Assembly (NCBI GenBank): GCA_002323775.1
Contig: DCPV01000190.1
Coordinates: 10,445-36,453 of the forward strand
Source: Firmicutes bacterium UBA1535
GTDB taxonomy: Bacteria > Bacillota > Clostridia > Tissierellales > Sedimentibacteraceae
Direction of reading: 5' to 3'
Length of the DNA stretch: 26,009 nucleotides
Part shown: positions 1 through 8,276 of the stretch, one piece after another
How positions within the stretch are numbered: position 1 is the first letter of the stretch
Layout of the letters: every line of letters begins with the position of its first letter
Position numbers and translations under genes: made by a program
The notes under the pieces: model-generated
Seen by the model: only the letters and a program-made list of their open reading frames with translations
Databases searched by the model: none
Told to the model about the DNA's origin: nothing

Positions 1-612
1 GAAACTGAAGAAAGTCCAACAATATATGAGGTGCTAAGACATGAATGCAGTGCTGAAGAAGCTATACAGCACACGGAACTTATAGATATAATTCCTTCAA
101 ACATTTTATTAAGTGGTGTTGATTTAGAATTCACTCATACCGGCAGAGAATTTTTATTAAGGGAAGCATTATTAAATGTTCAGAATAAATACGATTATAT
201 AATAATTGATACTCCGCCATCTTTAAACATTTTAACAATCAATGCCTTCACAGTTTCTGATAAAATAATAATACCAATGATAGCAGATATATTTAGCTTG
301 CAGGGCATAACACAGCTTTATGAAACTATAGACAGGGTAAAAAAATACTGTAATTCTAGTATCATAATAGAGGGCATTTTGCTTACAAGATATAATAATA
401 GGGCTATACTTAGCACAGAAATTAAAGGAACTACTGAAATGGTAGCAAAAGAATTAAACACTACTGTTTTCAACACGCACATAAGAACAAGCATAGTCAT
501 CCAAGAGGCTCAGACAAAGCAGGAGAACTTATATTACTATGCACCTAAGAATGCGGCAGTCTCAGATTATATGAGCTTTGTAGAAGAATTGCTTGCAAGA
601 GAGGGAAAATAA
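1..612 (+). CDS. ParA/Soj-family ATPase, C-terminal part (5' end outside window)
   Basis: The reading frame is open from the first base, so the gene is cut by the window edge; 203 residues are visible. The fragment holds the Walker B-like segment IIIDTPPSLNILTINAF (Asp at fragment residue 70, followed by the TPP signature of ParA/Soj proteins), then IPMIADIFSLQGI and EGILLTRYNNR, all typical of ParA. The Walker A (deviant P-loop) lies upstream and cannot be checked. ParA ATPases dimerise on ATP and position chromosomes, plasmids or protein clusters such as chemoreceptor arrays. The next gene starts directly after the stop codon, so the two are surely co-transcribed. That gene does not look like ParB, so this ATPase may serve cargo positioning rather than DNA segregation (inference). 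MinD/FlhG-type proteins are the main alternative, but I see no C-terminal membrane-targeting helix. Confidence 0.9.
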   Translation, partial: ETEESPTIYEVLRHECSAEEAIQHTELIDIIPSNILLSGVDLEFTHTGREFLLREALLNVQNKYDYIIIDTPPSLNILTINAFTVSDKIIIPMIADIFSLQGITQLYETIDRVKKYCNSSIIIEGILLTRYNNRAILSTEIKGTTEMVAKELNTTVFNTHIRTSIVIQEAQTKQENLYYYAPKNAAVSDYMSFVEELLAREGK

Positions 613-1227
613 ATGGCAAAGACAAAAAAAGAATTTAATAAAGAAGCAATGTATAAAAAAATTATGCCCTCTATGTTTAGAACGAATGACGAAAGTCACA
701 AATCAGAGAACAAGAAGAACGACAATGCAGATGAAAGCAAAGAAAATGATATAGTCAATTCTAGTTTATCGAAATTATTTGAAAAAGCAGAAAAAATTAA
801 TTCAGAAGAAAATTTGGAAAACAATAATTTTAAAGATGTAAATTATAATTCTGAGGCTATAGAAGAAATAAAAATACAAGAGAAAAATGAAAGCCAAGAA
901 GAAGATTCAATCGATAAAGTTGATGATTCAGAAGATAATTTATCATATTCAGAGAGTAAATACACCGTAAATTTTATAGAGGTACTTATAAAGGACAAGT
1001 TAAATACTGTTTTAGAAAAATTCAAATGCTGTCAATGCGAGTCTTGCTTAGCCGATATTGTAGATACAGCACTTAGCAGTTTTCCAAAATACAGTTTTAC
1101 TGGAACAAAAAAAGAGACAGAAGAAGCATTTAAAGAGTTTAAGCAATCTAACAATATTGATGTAGTTTCTGCGATAATAAAGGCTATAGTATTAATTAGA
1201 AAAAAAGAAAAGCATAAAAAAAATTGA
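613..1227 (+). CDS. small acidic protein with C-terminal ComFB-like domain
   Basis: The protein has 204 residues. Residues 1-115 are highly charged, rich in Glu, Asp, Asn and Lys, and probably disordered. The C-terminal part (about 117-200) carries a Cys-x2-Cys-x2-Asp pattern (C142, C145, D148), then Ala-Leu and FPKY at 157-160. This matches the ComFB family core (C-x2-C-x2-D, then ALN-x-LPPKY). ComFB was named from a Bacillus competence operon; homologues in other bacteria have been reported as cyclic-di-nucleotide receptors (family knowledge). The ATG follows the parA stop with no gap, so translation is probably coupled. The TGA stop lies inside the terminator stem. No ParB HTH or nuclease motif is seen, so a ParB role is unlikely. 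The domain call is by eye from a short motif; overall function is unknown. Confidence 0.7.
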   Translation: MAKTKKEFNKEAMYKKIMPSMFRTNDESHKSENKKNDNADESKENDIVNSSLSKLFEKAEKINSEENLENNNFKDVNYNSEAIEEIKIQEKNESQEEDSIDKVDDSEDNLSYSESKYTVNFIEVLIKDKLNTVLEKFKCCQCESCLADIVDTALSSFPKYSFTGTKKETEEAFKEFKQSNNIDVVSAIIKAIVLIRKKEKHKKN

Positions 1228-1258
1228 GTATTTATATTATCCGAATACTCAATTTTTT
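1217..1258 (+). terminator. intrinsic terminator after the parA-comFB-like pair
   Basis: A perfect 10-bp stem (ATTGAGTATT at 1223-1232 pairing with AATACTCAAT at 1244-1253) is preceded by a run of A and followed by TTTTTT. The A-run on the left makes it potentially bidirectional. It also covers the stop codon of the upstream gene. Confidence 0.85.
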
Positions 1259-1281
1259 ATTATGATATTATTTATAATCAT

Positions 1282-1321
1282 AAAAAAGGGAGTTGTCAGC
1301 TAATTTGCTGCTTCTCCCTTT
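1282..1321 (-). terminator. intrinsic terminator of the minus-strand operon
   Basis: AAAGGGAG (1285-1292) pairs with CTCCCTTT (1314-1321), with an inner CAGC/GCTG pairing. Read on the minus strand, the stem runs into a T-tract (complement of the A-run at 1282-1287). It lies just past the stop of the SLH protein gene and ends that transcript. Confidence 0.8.
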
Positions 1322-1337
1322 ATCAGTACATAATACA

Positions 1338-3434
1338 CTATTTTTCTTCTCTATACATTCCAATTACTGAAATAATTATATCTTTATAATATGGATTGTT
1401 TTTTATGTCATTAAAATTATAATATTTATTATATAATTTCTCAATCTGAGCAAATTCACCTGCTGAAGTAGATAAATCGTAAAGCTTATTTATAGCAAAT
1501 ATTACTTCTGCTCTGGTTATATTATCTCCAGGATTAAACTTATCACCTTTAGCAGTCATAATACCTCTGTTTGCTAATTTTAAAATATCAGCCTTAGCAT
1601 AAACATATGGCTGCGTTATATCTGTAAAGCTATAATTATTTACAGCAGGGATACTTGCAATCTTTGATTTTAAGGTGCTTATATTACTTATCATTTTAGC
1701 AAATTCTGCTCTTGACAAAGGATTGTCAGGCTTGAAAGTCTTGTCCTTATAGCCCTGTATATAACGCTTTGAAACTGCCATAGCAATATAATTTTCTGCC
1801 CAATGCCTAGATATATCACTTAGCTTTGCTTTATCCTTTAGACTTATATCATAAGGCAAATCATTTATCCTACACAGTATGGCTACCATTTGGGCTCTTG
1901 TTACCGTCCCGTTTGGTAAAAATTTAGTATCGCTTAAGCCTTTCATATAAGCAGGGAATATATTGTTATAATAAGTATTTTCATCAGTATTATAGTAATA
2001 TGGATCTCCGATATTGCTAAACAATGCTTTCACACTTGGATTACCATGAACATGCAGACCTAATGTCTTTGCATATAAAACATATCTTTTATTTTTAATT
2101 TCCACGGTCTCTACTGTTCTGTTACCTGATGTATCAACACATATGAATGAATACTCTCCATTGTATTTGAACTCAGTTGGATGCTTATACTCAAATTGTG
2201 CATTACTCTTAGAATTTTGTATTGGTACATATTTTCCGTCATATGTAATTATATAATCAAGCTTTAGGTTATCTTTTAGCTTTAATTCAAATTTATCTTC
2301 ATATGTTATTGCTATGCTTACTTCAGGTCTTATAAAATCTATATCCTTAATGTTGAATTTAAACAATTCTCTTAAACCTGATTTAGACTCGGCAAGAATT
2401 TCATAGCTTCCATTTTCTGTTATATAATCCATCGCAGGATCAACTATAATATCCTGACCAGCAGCGAAATTATAAGCTCTGTATGTTGTTAAAACATTTC
2501 TTGTATCTATCGATGGCTGCCATATTATCATGAGATAAAATTCACCTTGCCTCATTAGTCTTACATTCAACTCTTTACCCTCAACATCAAATGTAAAATT
2601 TGATACATTGTTATTAGCCATATTTGGAACATAGTATTTAATTTCCATCGTATCTACAACAGTATTGCTTGGCAGCTTAACTGTACGGATTTTATCCAGG
2701 GCTGCGTTAAATAAGCATTGCTTTTTCTCATAATCATATTGTAAGGTCAGATTATTATAAAGTAGATTTAAGTCAAAATCAGTTTTATTCAAATCATCTA
2801 TATCGCTGTATGATGTACTAGCTTCCTTTATGCCCTTAATCTCATAATAAAATGTCCTCTTTTGTCCAGAGCCATCATATACCGTAAAGGGATATATACC
2901 ATTTTTATCAGCAGGAAAGCTTGCTGTAGTTCCCTCAACCATGTAGCCTGATGGAAGATATATATAAAAGCTTGTAAATGCTGAATCCTTTGAGCTTACA
3001 TTGATTGTTATGGTTTTTATTTTATCCTTTACTGTTTCAGCTTCTGTAAAACTTGCTTTTAAACTGGTATTAGTGTATACAGAAACATAAATGCTGGATC
3101 TAATGTTTCCAACTTCCGCTGTAATTACAATTCTACTGCCTGTTTTTAATGCTTTGATAGTTCCATTTTTGTCAACACTTACAACGGATTTGTCTGATGA
3201 ATAAAATGTCACATCTTTATTATCCGCATCAGTAGGATTAAACTTTACATCTAGCTTTATTATATCTCCAACTTCGATATATAGATTTTTATTATCATTG
3301 AGCGTTATCGAACGCAACTGCTTATTTGTAACTGTAGAACTTGCAAATGCAAGATTGTTTAGTATAAAGCTATTTGTTGTAAAGCTAATCAATAACGCAA
3401 ATAATATTAAAAATGAAATAAATTTTTTAAGCAT
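1338..3434 (-). CDS. secreted SLH-domain surface protein with Big_2 (Ig-like) domain
   Basis: A 698-residue exported protein. Its ATG at 3434 is chosen because AAGGAGGT sits 6 bases upstream; an earlier in-frame TTG lies before that site. Residues 1-31 form a signal peptide (LKK, hydrophobic core, AFA cleavage site). Residues about 38-118 are a bacterial Ig-like Big_2 domain (pattern SSDKSVVSVDKNGTIKALKTG). The middle, about 125-480, is beta-rich with no family recognised. The C-terminus has three S-layer-homology repeats at about 485-525, 536-585 and 602-650, with the TRAQ, SRAE and TRAE signatures. SLH modules bind pyruvylated secondary wall polymers, so the protein should sit on the cell surface. 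It is the last gene of a minus-strand block whose other products are cytoplasmic, and its link to them is unclear. Confidence 0.88.
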   Translation of the reverse strand: MLKKFISFLILFALLISFTTNSFILNNLAFASSTVTNKQLRSITLNDNKNLYIEVGDIIKLDVKFNPTDADNKDVTFYSSDKSVVSVDKNGTIKALKTGSRIVITAEVGNIRSSIYVSVYTNTSLKASFTEAETVKDKIKTITINVSSKDSAFTSFYIYLPSGYMVEGTTASFPADKNGIYPFTVYDGSGQKRTFYYEIKGIKEASTSYSDIDDLNKTDFDLNLLYNNLTLQYDYEKKQCLFNAALDKIRTVKLPSNTVVDTMEIKYYVPNMANNNVSNFTFDVEGKELNVRLMRQGEFYLMIIWQPSIDTRNVLTTYRAYNFAAGQDIIVDPAMDYITENGSYEILAESKSGLRELFKFNIKDIDFIRPEVSIAITYEDKFELKLKDNLKLDYIITYDGKYVPIQNSKSNAQFEYKHPTEFKYNGEYSFICVDTSGNRTVETVEIKNKRYVLYAKTLGLHVHGNPSVKALFSNIGDPYYYNTDENTYYNNIFPAYMKGLSDTKFLPNGTVTRAQMVAILCRINDLPYDISLKDKAKLSDISRHWAENYIAMAVSKRYIQGYKDKTFKPDNPLSRAEFAKMISNISTLKSKIASIPAVNNYSFTDITQPYVYAKADILKLANRGIMTAKGDKFNPGDNITRAEVIFAINKLYDLSTSAGEFAQIEKLYNKYYNFNDIKNNPYYKDIIISVIGMYREEK

Positions 3435-3466
3435 ATAAATACCTCCTTGTGCCAAACCTACAAGTT

Positions 3467-4093
3467 TTAATAATCATTTTTTTTATGTACCTGTAGCTGT
3501 CTTTCATATAAATATTGATATATAATACTTTCGTCACTGCTTGTTAGTCCTTTGAATATGCAGCCATAGTTACTATAACTAAACTCATCGCTTGGGTCGT
3601 CTATTCTTATAATACTTGCTTCAATAGGGACGACATTACGCTTATAATAATCAAAATTAAAGACGATAGTATCTCCTACAAAGAACTCTGTTTGTGAGGT
3701 AAATAACATTCCGCCTACAGATAAATTCAATATTTTAATTTCTATAGGATTTTCGGATTGAACAATTTTATTTTCTCTCATCACTAATTTGAGTTCTAGC
3801 TTATAATCTGTTCGTACTTTTAAACTTTTTCTTCGTTCTATTGTGGTATGATATTTTATAATTTTAGCTGATAGCTGCATGTCAGCAGCAAGACTTACTT
3901 GACACTCATATACTGCTATACCTGCCAGCTCGTTGTAAATGTTTATAAATATTGTAGATTTTGAGGGAACAGTAGGCATATGGTTGCCTTTTACAACTAT
4001 CATATTGCCTGCTAATCTTTCCAAGTTACCTTTTCCTAAATAATTTTTTTCCTCATCAAATATCTTAACTAAAAGTGGCTGTACCTTTGACAT
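3467..4093 (-). CDS. PilZ-domain protein (YcgR-like), probable c-di-GMP effector
   Basis: A 208-residue protein. Residues 1-80 resemble the N-terminal YcgR/DgrA-type beta domain, and residues 85-205 are a PilZ domain. The second binding motif is intact (NLSVGG at 123-128, D/N-x-S-x2-G). The first motif reads RRKSLKVR at 87-94, so the expected second arginine of R-x3-R is lysine 92. PilZ domains bind cyclic di-GMP, and YcgR-type proteins slow flagellar rotation or act on secretion and surface factors (family knowledge). The start follows GGAGG by 7 bases. It lies between the FtsA-like gene and the SLH gene with short gaps, so it is co-transcribed. Whether the Arg-to-Lys change weakens ligand binding cannot be told from sequence. 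Confidence 0.85.
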   Translation of the reverse strand: MSKVQPLLVKIFDEEKNYLGKGNLERLAGNMIVVKGNHMPTVPSKSTIFINIYNELAGIAVYECQVSLAADMQLSAKIIKYHTTIERRKSLKVRTDYKLELKLVMRENKIVQSENPIEIKILNLSVGGMLFTSQTEFFVGDTIVFNFDYYKRNVVPIEASIIRIDDPSDEFSYSNYGCIFKGLTSSDESIIYQYLYERQLQVHKKNDY

Positions 4094-4114
4094 TAATAAT
4101 CCTCCTAACTAGTA

Positions 4115-6175
4115 TTAACTCCCCCATTTAATAGTTATTGCATCGCCATCATTTATTATCCCTGTATATGAAGCTCCCTCTCCGTTATGCAAAATTATTA
4201 AGTTGCCTTGAGGATTTGTTGGATCTATATCAGCATAGTTTATCATATCAGCAAAGATATAAGGTGTCCTATCCTCTCTTGTTTTAAGCTCTAAAATTTC
4301 GTCATTTAGGGTTACGTAAATTTTATCTTTAAAGGTACTTGCTACATCTGATGATGCAGAATGATTTGAATTTTCAAGATTTTGTTCATCTGCGATTAGC
4401 TGATTGGTAGTAGAATCACCTGCAAAATCTAAAAAATCGTTCTGCACTAAATCAATTTTCATCCCATCATTTAGAGTTGTCTCTAAACTGATTTTTATTC
4501 CATCGGAGTAAAATGAATAATATTCAGCATTTATTTCATATAATTCTATTAGATGGAATAGCTTGGTCACATTTATTATTTCGATTATATCCGAATTGCC
4601 GATTACATAATCTTGGTCTACCTCAACATTATTTAGCAAATATTTTGTTCCTAAATTTATTTCTATATTGTTAAAAATTACCTTGCCGCTTGTATGAGTA
4701 TTGTCAACAATATCAGCTATTTTAACAACCGGTGTTACCCCATCAACGGCTGGGATAACTTCTATTACATCTCCTGGATTAATCCTTGTTTCAATATTTG
4801 CAACATCTCGATTTACAAATATTTGAGCAGGAGTTGAATATTCTCCTTTATAATAGTAATCTTTGTTGTTTAGAGTAAAGCTTAGGTTTTTACCTGAAAA
4901 ACCCATTAGCTTACGAGAATCAAAGCCTGACATAAGTAGGGCATCCATGACCTTCATTTGTCTAATGCTATAAAGTCTTACCTTTTCACCATTAACTGTA
5001 ACGCTGAAAAAATCATAGTTGTTGCCTGCTATGCTCGAATACGCTATACCTATAGGTGTTATAAGCTCTGGGTCGAAGCTTGATAGGGAACTTGTATCGA
5101 CATTTTTTACTGACTCCTTAGTTCCTATGGCAATTCTAAATTCTGGCAAACCTAAGAATTCAGAAATATATTTTTTCATGCGAGGAGTTTTACTTCCTCC
5201 GCCTATCAAAAACACAGCAACAGGAGACTCCTTGTTTAATATCAATATTTTTTCAGATATCTCCTTACATAGATTTATTATTGCATCTTCGATGGATGAT
5301 ATTACTTCATTTTTATCAAGAGAAACAGTCATACCAAGTATATCTGTAAATTCTATTGTTTCACTATCGCCAAGCAAGGATAATTTTATTTTTTCAGCAG
5401 TATTAAAATCTACAATATATTTTTTCATTATACTTTCGCTTATCTCATCTCCTGCGACAGTTGCCATGTCGTAGCCTATGATACTTCCATTTTTTGAAAC
5501 AGCTATATCAGACGTTCCGGCACCTATATCAACAAGAGCTAGGTTCAATAGTCTTAAATCCTTTGGTATAACTAAATTCATAGCAGCGATAGGCTCAAGA
5601 GTTAAACCGGCTACATTTAGTTTGTTTTGGTCCATACAAGCGTACAATCCCTCAACAACTATATGAGGTAAAAATGCTGCTATAATTTCTATGCCCACCT
5701 TATCAGCTCTATGCCCTACTATATTTGCTATGCTTGTATCATCTAGCTTGTACTCTAAAACACTATAACCAACACAGTAAAATCCTTTTCCATCTTTAAG
5801 ATTTTCATAAAAAACATCATGAGCTTTTTGTAAGGCTTCCATTTCAAACTGTGAACGCATTTCCTCGCTTATATGCTTTTTAGAATCAATCTTTTTTTCA
5901 TATAGAGCTTTTTCTGTCTTTAAAGAACGACCAGCTGCGGCGATATATACATTATCTAGCTTGAAGCCTTGACTGGCTTCAAGTTCTTCCTTTACCTTCT
6001 GTATAACTCTGCTGACCTTTTTTATGTCTTCTATCTGACCATCTACCATTGCACGCTGCTCATGAAAAACACTCTTAATGTCAATAAGTTTTAGAGAATT
6101 TTCAACTTTTTTAGCAACAACACCGACAATAGACCTCGTTCCTATATCAAGAGAAAAAACTATATCATTGTTCAT
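4115..6175 (-). CDS. FtsA-like actin-fold ATPase with long C-terminal extension
   Basis: A 686-residue protein, against about 400-450 for normal FtsA. The actin/Hsp70 ATPase motifs are present: phosphate-1 SLDIGTRS (8-15, D10), phosphate-2 VDIGAGTSD (215-223, D216) and the adenosine loop LIGGGSKTP (323-331). The segment between them resembles the SHS2/1C region of FtsA and PilM. After about residue 385 there is a beta-rich region of roughly 300 residues with recurring valine/isoleucine and DGVTP-type turns, which I do not recognise. No C-terminal amphipathic membrane helix of the FtsA type is seen. True FtsA normally sits next to ftsZ; here the neighbours are flagellar-export-like and PilZ genes. 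A role in a flagellar or envelope assembly scaffold is more likely than septation, but that is inference. A weak GGAAAG site precedes the ATG. Confidence 0.75.
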   Translation of the reverse strand: MNNDIVFSLDIGTRSIVGVVAKKVENSLKLIDIKSVFHEQRAMVDGQIEDIKKVSRVIQKVKEELEASQGFKLDNVYIAAAGRSLKTEKALYEKKIDSKKHISEEMRSQFEMEALQKAHDVFYENLKDGKGFYCVGYSVLEYKLDDTSIANIVGHRADKVGIEIIAAFLPHIVVEGLYACMDQNKLNVAGLTLEPIAAMNLVIPKDLRLLNLALVDIGAGTSDIAVSKNGSIIGYDMATVAGDEISESIMKKYIVDFNTAEKIKLSLLGDSETIEFTDILGMTVSLDKNEVISSIEDAIINLCKEISEKILILNKESPVAVFLIGGGSKTPRMKKYISEFLGLPEFRIAIGTKESVKNVDTSSLSSFDPELITPIGIAYSSIAGNNYDFFSVTVNGEKVRLYSIRQMKVMDALLMSGFDSRKLMGFSGKNLSFTLNNKDYYYKGEYSTPAQIFVNRDVANIETRINPGDVIEVIPAVDGVTPVVKIADIVDNTHTSGKVIFNNIEINLGTKYLLNNVEVDQDYVIGNSDIIEIINVTKLFHLIELYEINAEYYSFYSDGIKISLETTLNDGMKIDLVQNDFLDFAGDSTTNQLIADEQNLENSNHSASSDVASTFKDKIYVTLNDEILELKTREDRTPYIFADMINYADIDPTNPQGNLIILHNGEGASYTGIINDGDAITIKWGS

Positions 6176-6207
6176 AATTATCTACTTTCCTTTCCTAGTC
6201 ATCGTTT

Positions 6208-6231
6208 AGGATGATATTTGCAATACATCCT
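6208..6231 (-). other. small inverted repeat between the FlhB-like and FtsA-like genes
   Basis: AGGATG (6208-6213) and CATCCT (6226-6231) form a 6-bp stem with a 12-base loop in the 73-base gap before the FtsA-like gene. No T-tract follows on the minus strand. It could be an RNA processing or stability element, or chance. Confidence 0.35.
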
Positions 6232-6241
6232 GTAAATATTA

Positions 6242-6559
6242 TTAAAGCTCTGCGTTTTCCCCAGTATTTTCTTTTTCCGATTCCTTTTTTGTTACGTTAG
6301 GATTATAATTTAAGAAATAAACGTATATATCAACTATAGTCTTAAAAAGCTCCTCCGGTATTTCGCTTCCTAGCTCCAGTTGAGAAAGCATGGTAGCAAG
6401 TGAGTCATCCTTATATACAGGAACACCGTTTTTTTCAGCAATTTCAACAACCTTTGAAGCAACATAGCCACTTCCGGAGGCTACAACAACTGGAGCAGCA
6501 TTTTTATTTGAATTATACTTAAGCGCTACGGCACGCTTTGAATTTTTATGCGATGACAT
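6242..6559 (-). CDS. FlhB C-terminal-domain homologue (YlqH/FlhX type)
   Basis: A 105-residue protein equivalent to the cytoplasmic domain of FlhB/EscU type III export switch proteins, without membrane segments. RAVALKYNSNKNAAPVVVASG matches the FlhB stretch after the autocleavage site. The NPTH tetrad itself is absent: the protein begins MSSHKNSKRAV where FlhB would have NPTHYAV. ELGSEIPEELF near residue 75 is the conserved C-terminal FlhB signature. The ATG at 6559 is chosen because GGAG lies 10 bases upstream, whereas an in-frame GTG nearly touches that site. The gene overlaps the end of the upstream gene by 14 bases, implying coupled translation. Bacillus YlqH/FlhX is the known counterpart and can partly replace the FlhB C-terminal domain. 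A substrate-specificity role in flagellar export is likely. Confidence 0.85.
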   Translation of the reverse strand: MSSHKNSKRAVALKYNSNKNAAPVVVASGSGYVASKVVEIAEKNGVPVYKDDSLATMLSQLELGSEIPEELFKTIVDIYVYFLNYNPNVTKKESEKENTGENAEL

Positions 6560-8009
6560 TGATACCACGCTCCTTTATAAATTTTGTTCCGAAAACTTCA
6601 TTGAATTTTCTTTGTTTAGTACATTCACTTACATAAATATCTGTAATTGATATATTGTTTTTCTTAACAATATTCATAATATCAGTTCTTATTTTTGAGC
6701 CAAAATCCTTTAAAGAATTTGGAATTGATATATCCAGCGAAATTTTATTGTTTTTAGAAAAAATTATTGTTTCAAAATACCCGACATTTTCTATATCAAA
6801 GTTTAAGAAAATTTTATATAAATCAGCATTTTCTTCATCTCTTGAGGATTTTTTTGAGCTGTCTTTTATATTTTCTTCATGGATTTCTTTACTTATCCAA
6901 AGCTCGGAGAACATGAATACTCCACCATAATTTACAGGTAAGAAAATATGGACTAGAGGAACTTGGACATTGTTGCTAGTCAAAAGGCTCTCTTGTATAT
7001 TTTCAAACGTAGTTTTATTTACATGGTTTTTATCATCCTTAATACCTGAGTCAATCATCTTGAACATAAAATCTAAGGAATTGTTTTTTATATCGGAACT
7101 ACCCCTAAAGGTATTGATAAGAGCTTGCTTTAGCTCTGATACATCATTATCGCTTAAATTAAAGCTATATTTCATATAGTCAAGCAATAAATCAGCAGAA
7201 TCGAGGAAATTATCCTGAAGTCCTTTCTCTAATCTGACAATGTTGTGGACTAGTACAGATATATAATCTCTAACTATACCAAAATCATTTGTTTTGGCAA
7301 CATACTTTCCAAGGTAAGGGATAATTTCGTTTTTTAACAGCTCTAAATTTTTACTGGCATTTGTCTCAGGCTCATCAAGTATTATTTTATTGGCCATGGA
7401 CTCAAAGCTTTCCTTTAAAATTTCAGGCATATTATCAGTTATTTGCTTTAAAATATTTTCAATCGCCTTAGTAGAATCATCAGCAGATAAAAAACAGTCG
7501 TAACCTTTTAAGAAATTAGCTATTACATTTTTAAAATCATCACTTGGATTTGCTTTTAAAGCATTTCTTATGAAATTAAAGAACTCACCTGAAAACTTTG
7601 TATAATTATTATGTTGAAATTTAATAAAATCAAGCATTTGTTCATTATCCATGTCGATATCTTTAACAAATTCTTCAAAAAATAGCTTCATTAAAGGGTT
7701 GCTTTTTATGTTAGAGTTTACAAACTGTCTGCTTAACAGGAGTTTTCTCATGTTTTCTATAAGCGTCGGAGCAAGATCCAAGGACTGTAAAAATTTGATA
7801 AATACAGAATTTGGATTATGACTGATATTACTGCTTTGATTTTGATTATTAAGAGCTGCTTGCTCAGGCTTTATAGCTTTATTGACAATATTAGGATCTA
7901 AAATGTCAAATGGTGACAATATCTCCGGTTTTTCGGGAACTCTAACTCTATTCAAATTGTTGTTTGTACTGTTTATATTGTTAGCAGTTATTTTTATATT
8001 TTCTAACAT
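6546..8009 (-). CDS. FliK/YlqG-like protein (possible hook-length control paralogue)
   Basis: A 487-residue protein with no transmembrane segments. The ATG at 8009 follows GGAGG by 7 bases; the earlier in-frame start precedes that site. The N-terminal 60 residues are Asn-, Pro- and Gln-rich and low-complexity. Residues 80-340 look helical. The last 140 residues carry a beta-rich domain (VPLVHIFLPVNYGGVFMFSE, then FETIIFSKNNKISLDISIPN) resembling the C-terminal core of FliK. Pairing with an FlhB-C-terminal gene mirrors the Bacillus ylqG-ylqH pair, which is the main reason for the call. In flagellar export FliK contacts the FlhB cytoplasmic domain to switch substrates, so these two proteins probably interact. 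Direct sequence similarity to FliK is weak by eye, and it could be an unrelated partner. Confidence 0.6.
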   Translation of the reverse strand: MLENIKITANNINSTNNNLNRVRVPEKPEILSPFDILDPNIVNKAIKPEQAALNNQNQSSNISHNPNSVFIKFLQSLDLAPTLIENMRKLLLSRQFVNSNIKSNPLMKLFFEEFVKDIDMDNEQMLDFIKFQHNNYTKFSGEFFNFIRNALKANPSDDFKNVIANFLKGYDCFLSADDSTKAIENILKQITDNMPEILKESFESMANKIILDEPETNASKNLELLKNEIIPYLGKYVAKTNDFGIVRDYISVLVHNIVRLEKGLQDNFLDSADLLLDYMKYSFNLSDNDVSELKQALINTFRGSSDIKNNSLDFMFKMIDSGIKDDKNHVNKTTFENIQESLLTSNNVQVPLVHIFLPVNYGGVFMFSELWISKEIHEENIKDSSKKSSRDEENADLYKIFLNFDIENVGYFETIIFSKNNKISLDISIPNSLKDFGSKIRTDIMNIVKKNNISITDIYVSECTKQRKFNEVFGTKFIKERGINVIA

Positions 8010-8142
8010 AGCAAATCCTCCAAAAATTAGCACGTAATTTGTAGTTTGTATAATTATTGTTTTGGGTATAAATACTAATATAAAGTATCCATAAATATTT
8101 TTTCCAAATTAGGAGAAAAGTATATTACATTTATTAAAAGTA

Positions 8143-8151
8143 TGATATAAT
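8143..8151 (+). promoter_or_regulatory. possible extended -10 (SigA-type) promoter upstream of cheA
   Basis: TGATATAAT is a perfect extended -10 (TG-N-TATAAT), but no good -35 lies 17 bases upstream. It would give a leader of about 170 bases and a low, SigD-independent level of cheA transcription. In DNA this AT-rich such a match may occur by chance. Confidence 0.35.
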
Positions 8152-8249
8152 TATTATAACTAAAAATTACAATAATTGCACTAAAAAATTTTTAAAACGT
8201 ATATATTTTTGCAAAAAAATACAAATTTTTATTTTTTTCTAAAAAATGC

Positions 8250-8276
8250 TAAACTTTTTAGCTGAATAGCCGATAT
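8250..8276 (+). promoter_or_regulatory. SigD (sigma-28) promoter of the che operon
   Basis: TAAA at 8250-8253 and CCGATAT at 8270-8276 are separated by 16 bases, a near-perfect match to the flagellar sigma-28 consensus. The same GCTAAACTTTT start and the same 16-base spacing recur before the flagellin gene. Transcription should start near 8283, giving a leader of about 45 bases. Confidence 0.9.

Noticed and set aside
5019..5666. Plus-strand open frames opposite the FtsA-like gene
   Set aside because: They lie wholly inside a gene with clear ATPase motifs, lack ribosome sites and show no recognisable domain; they are antisense shadows.
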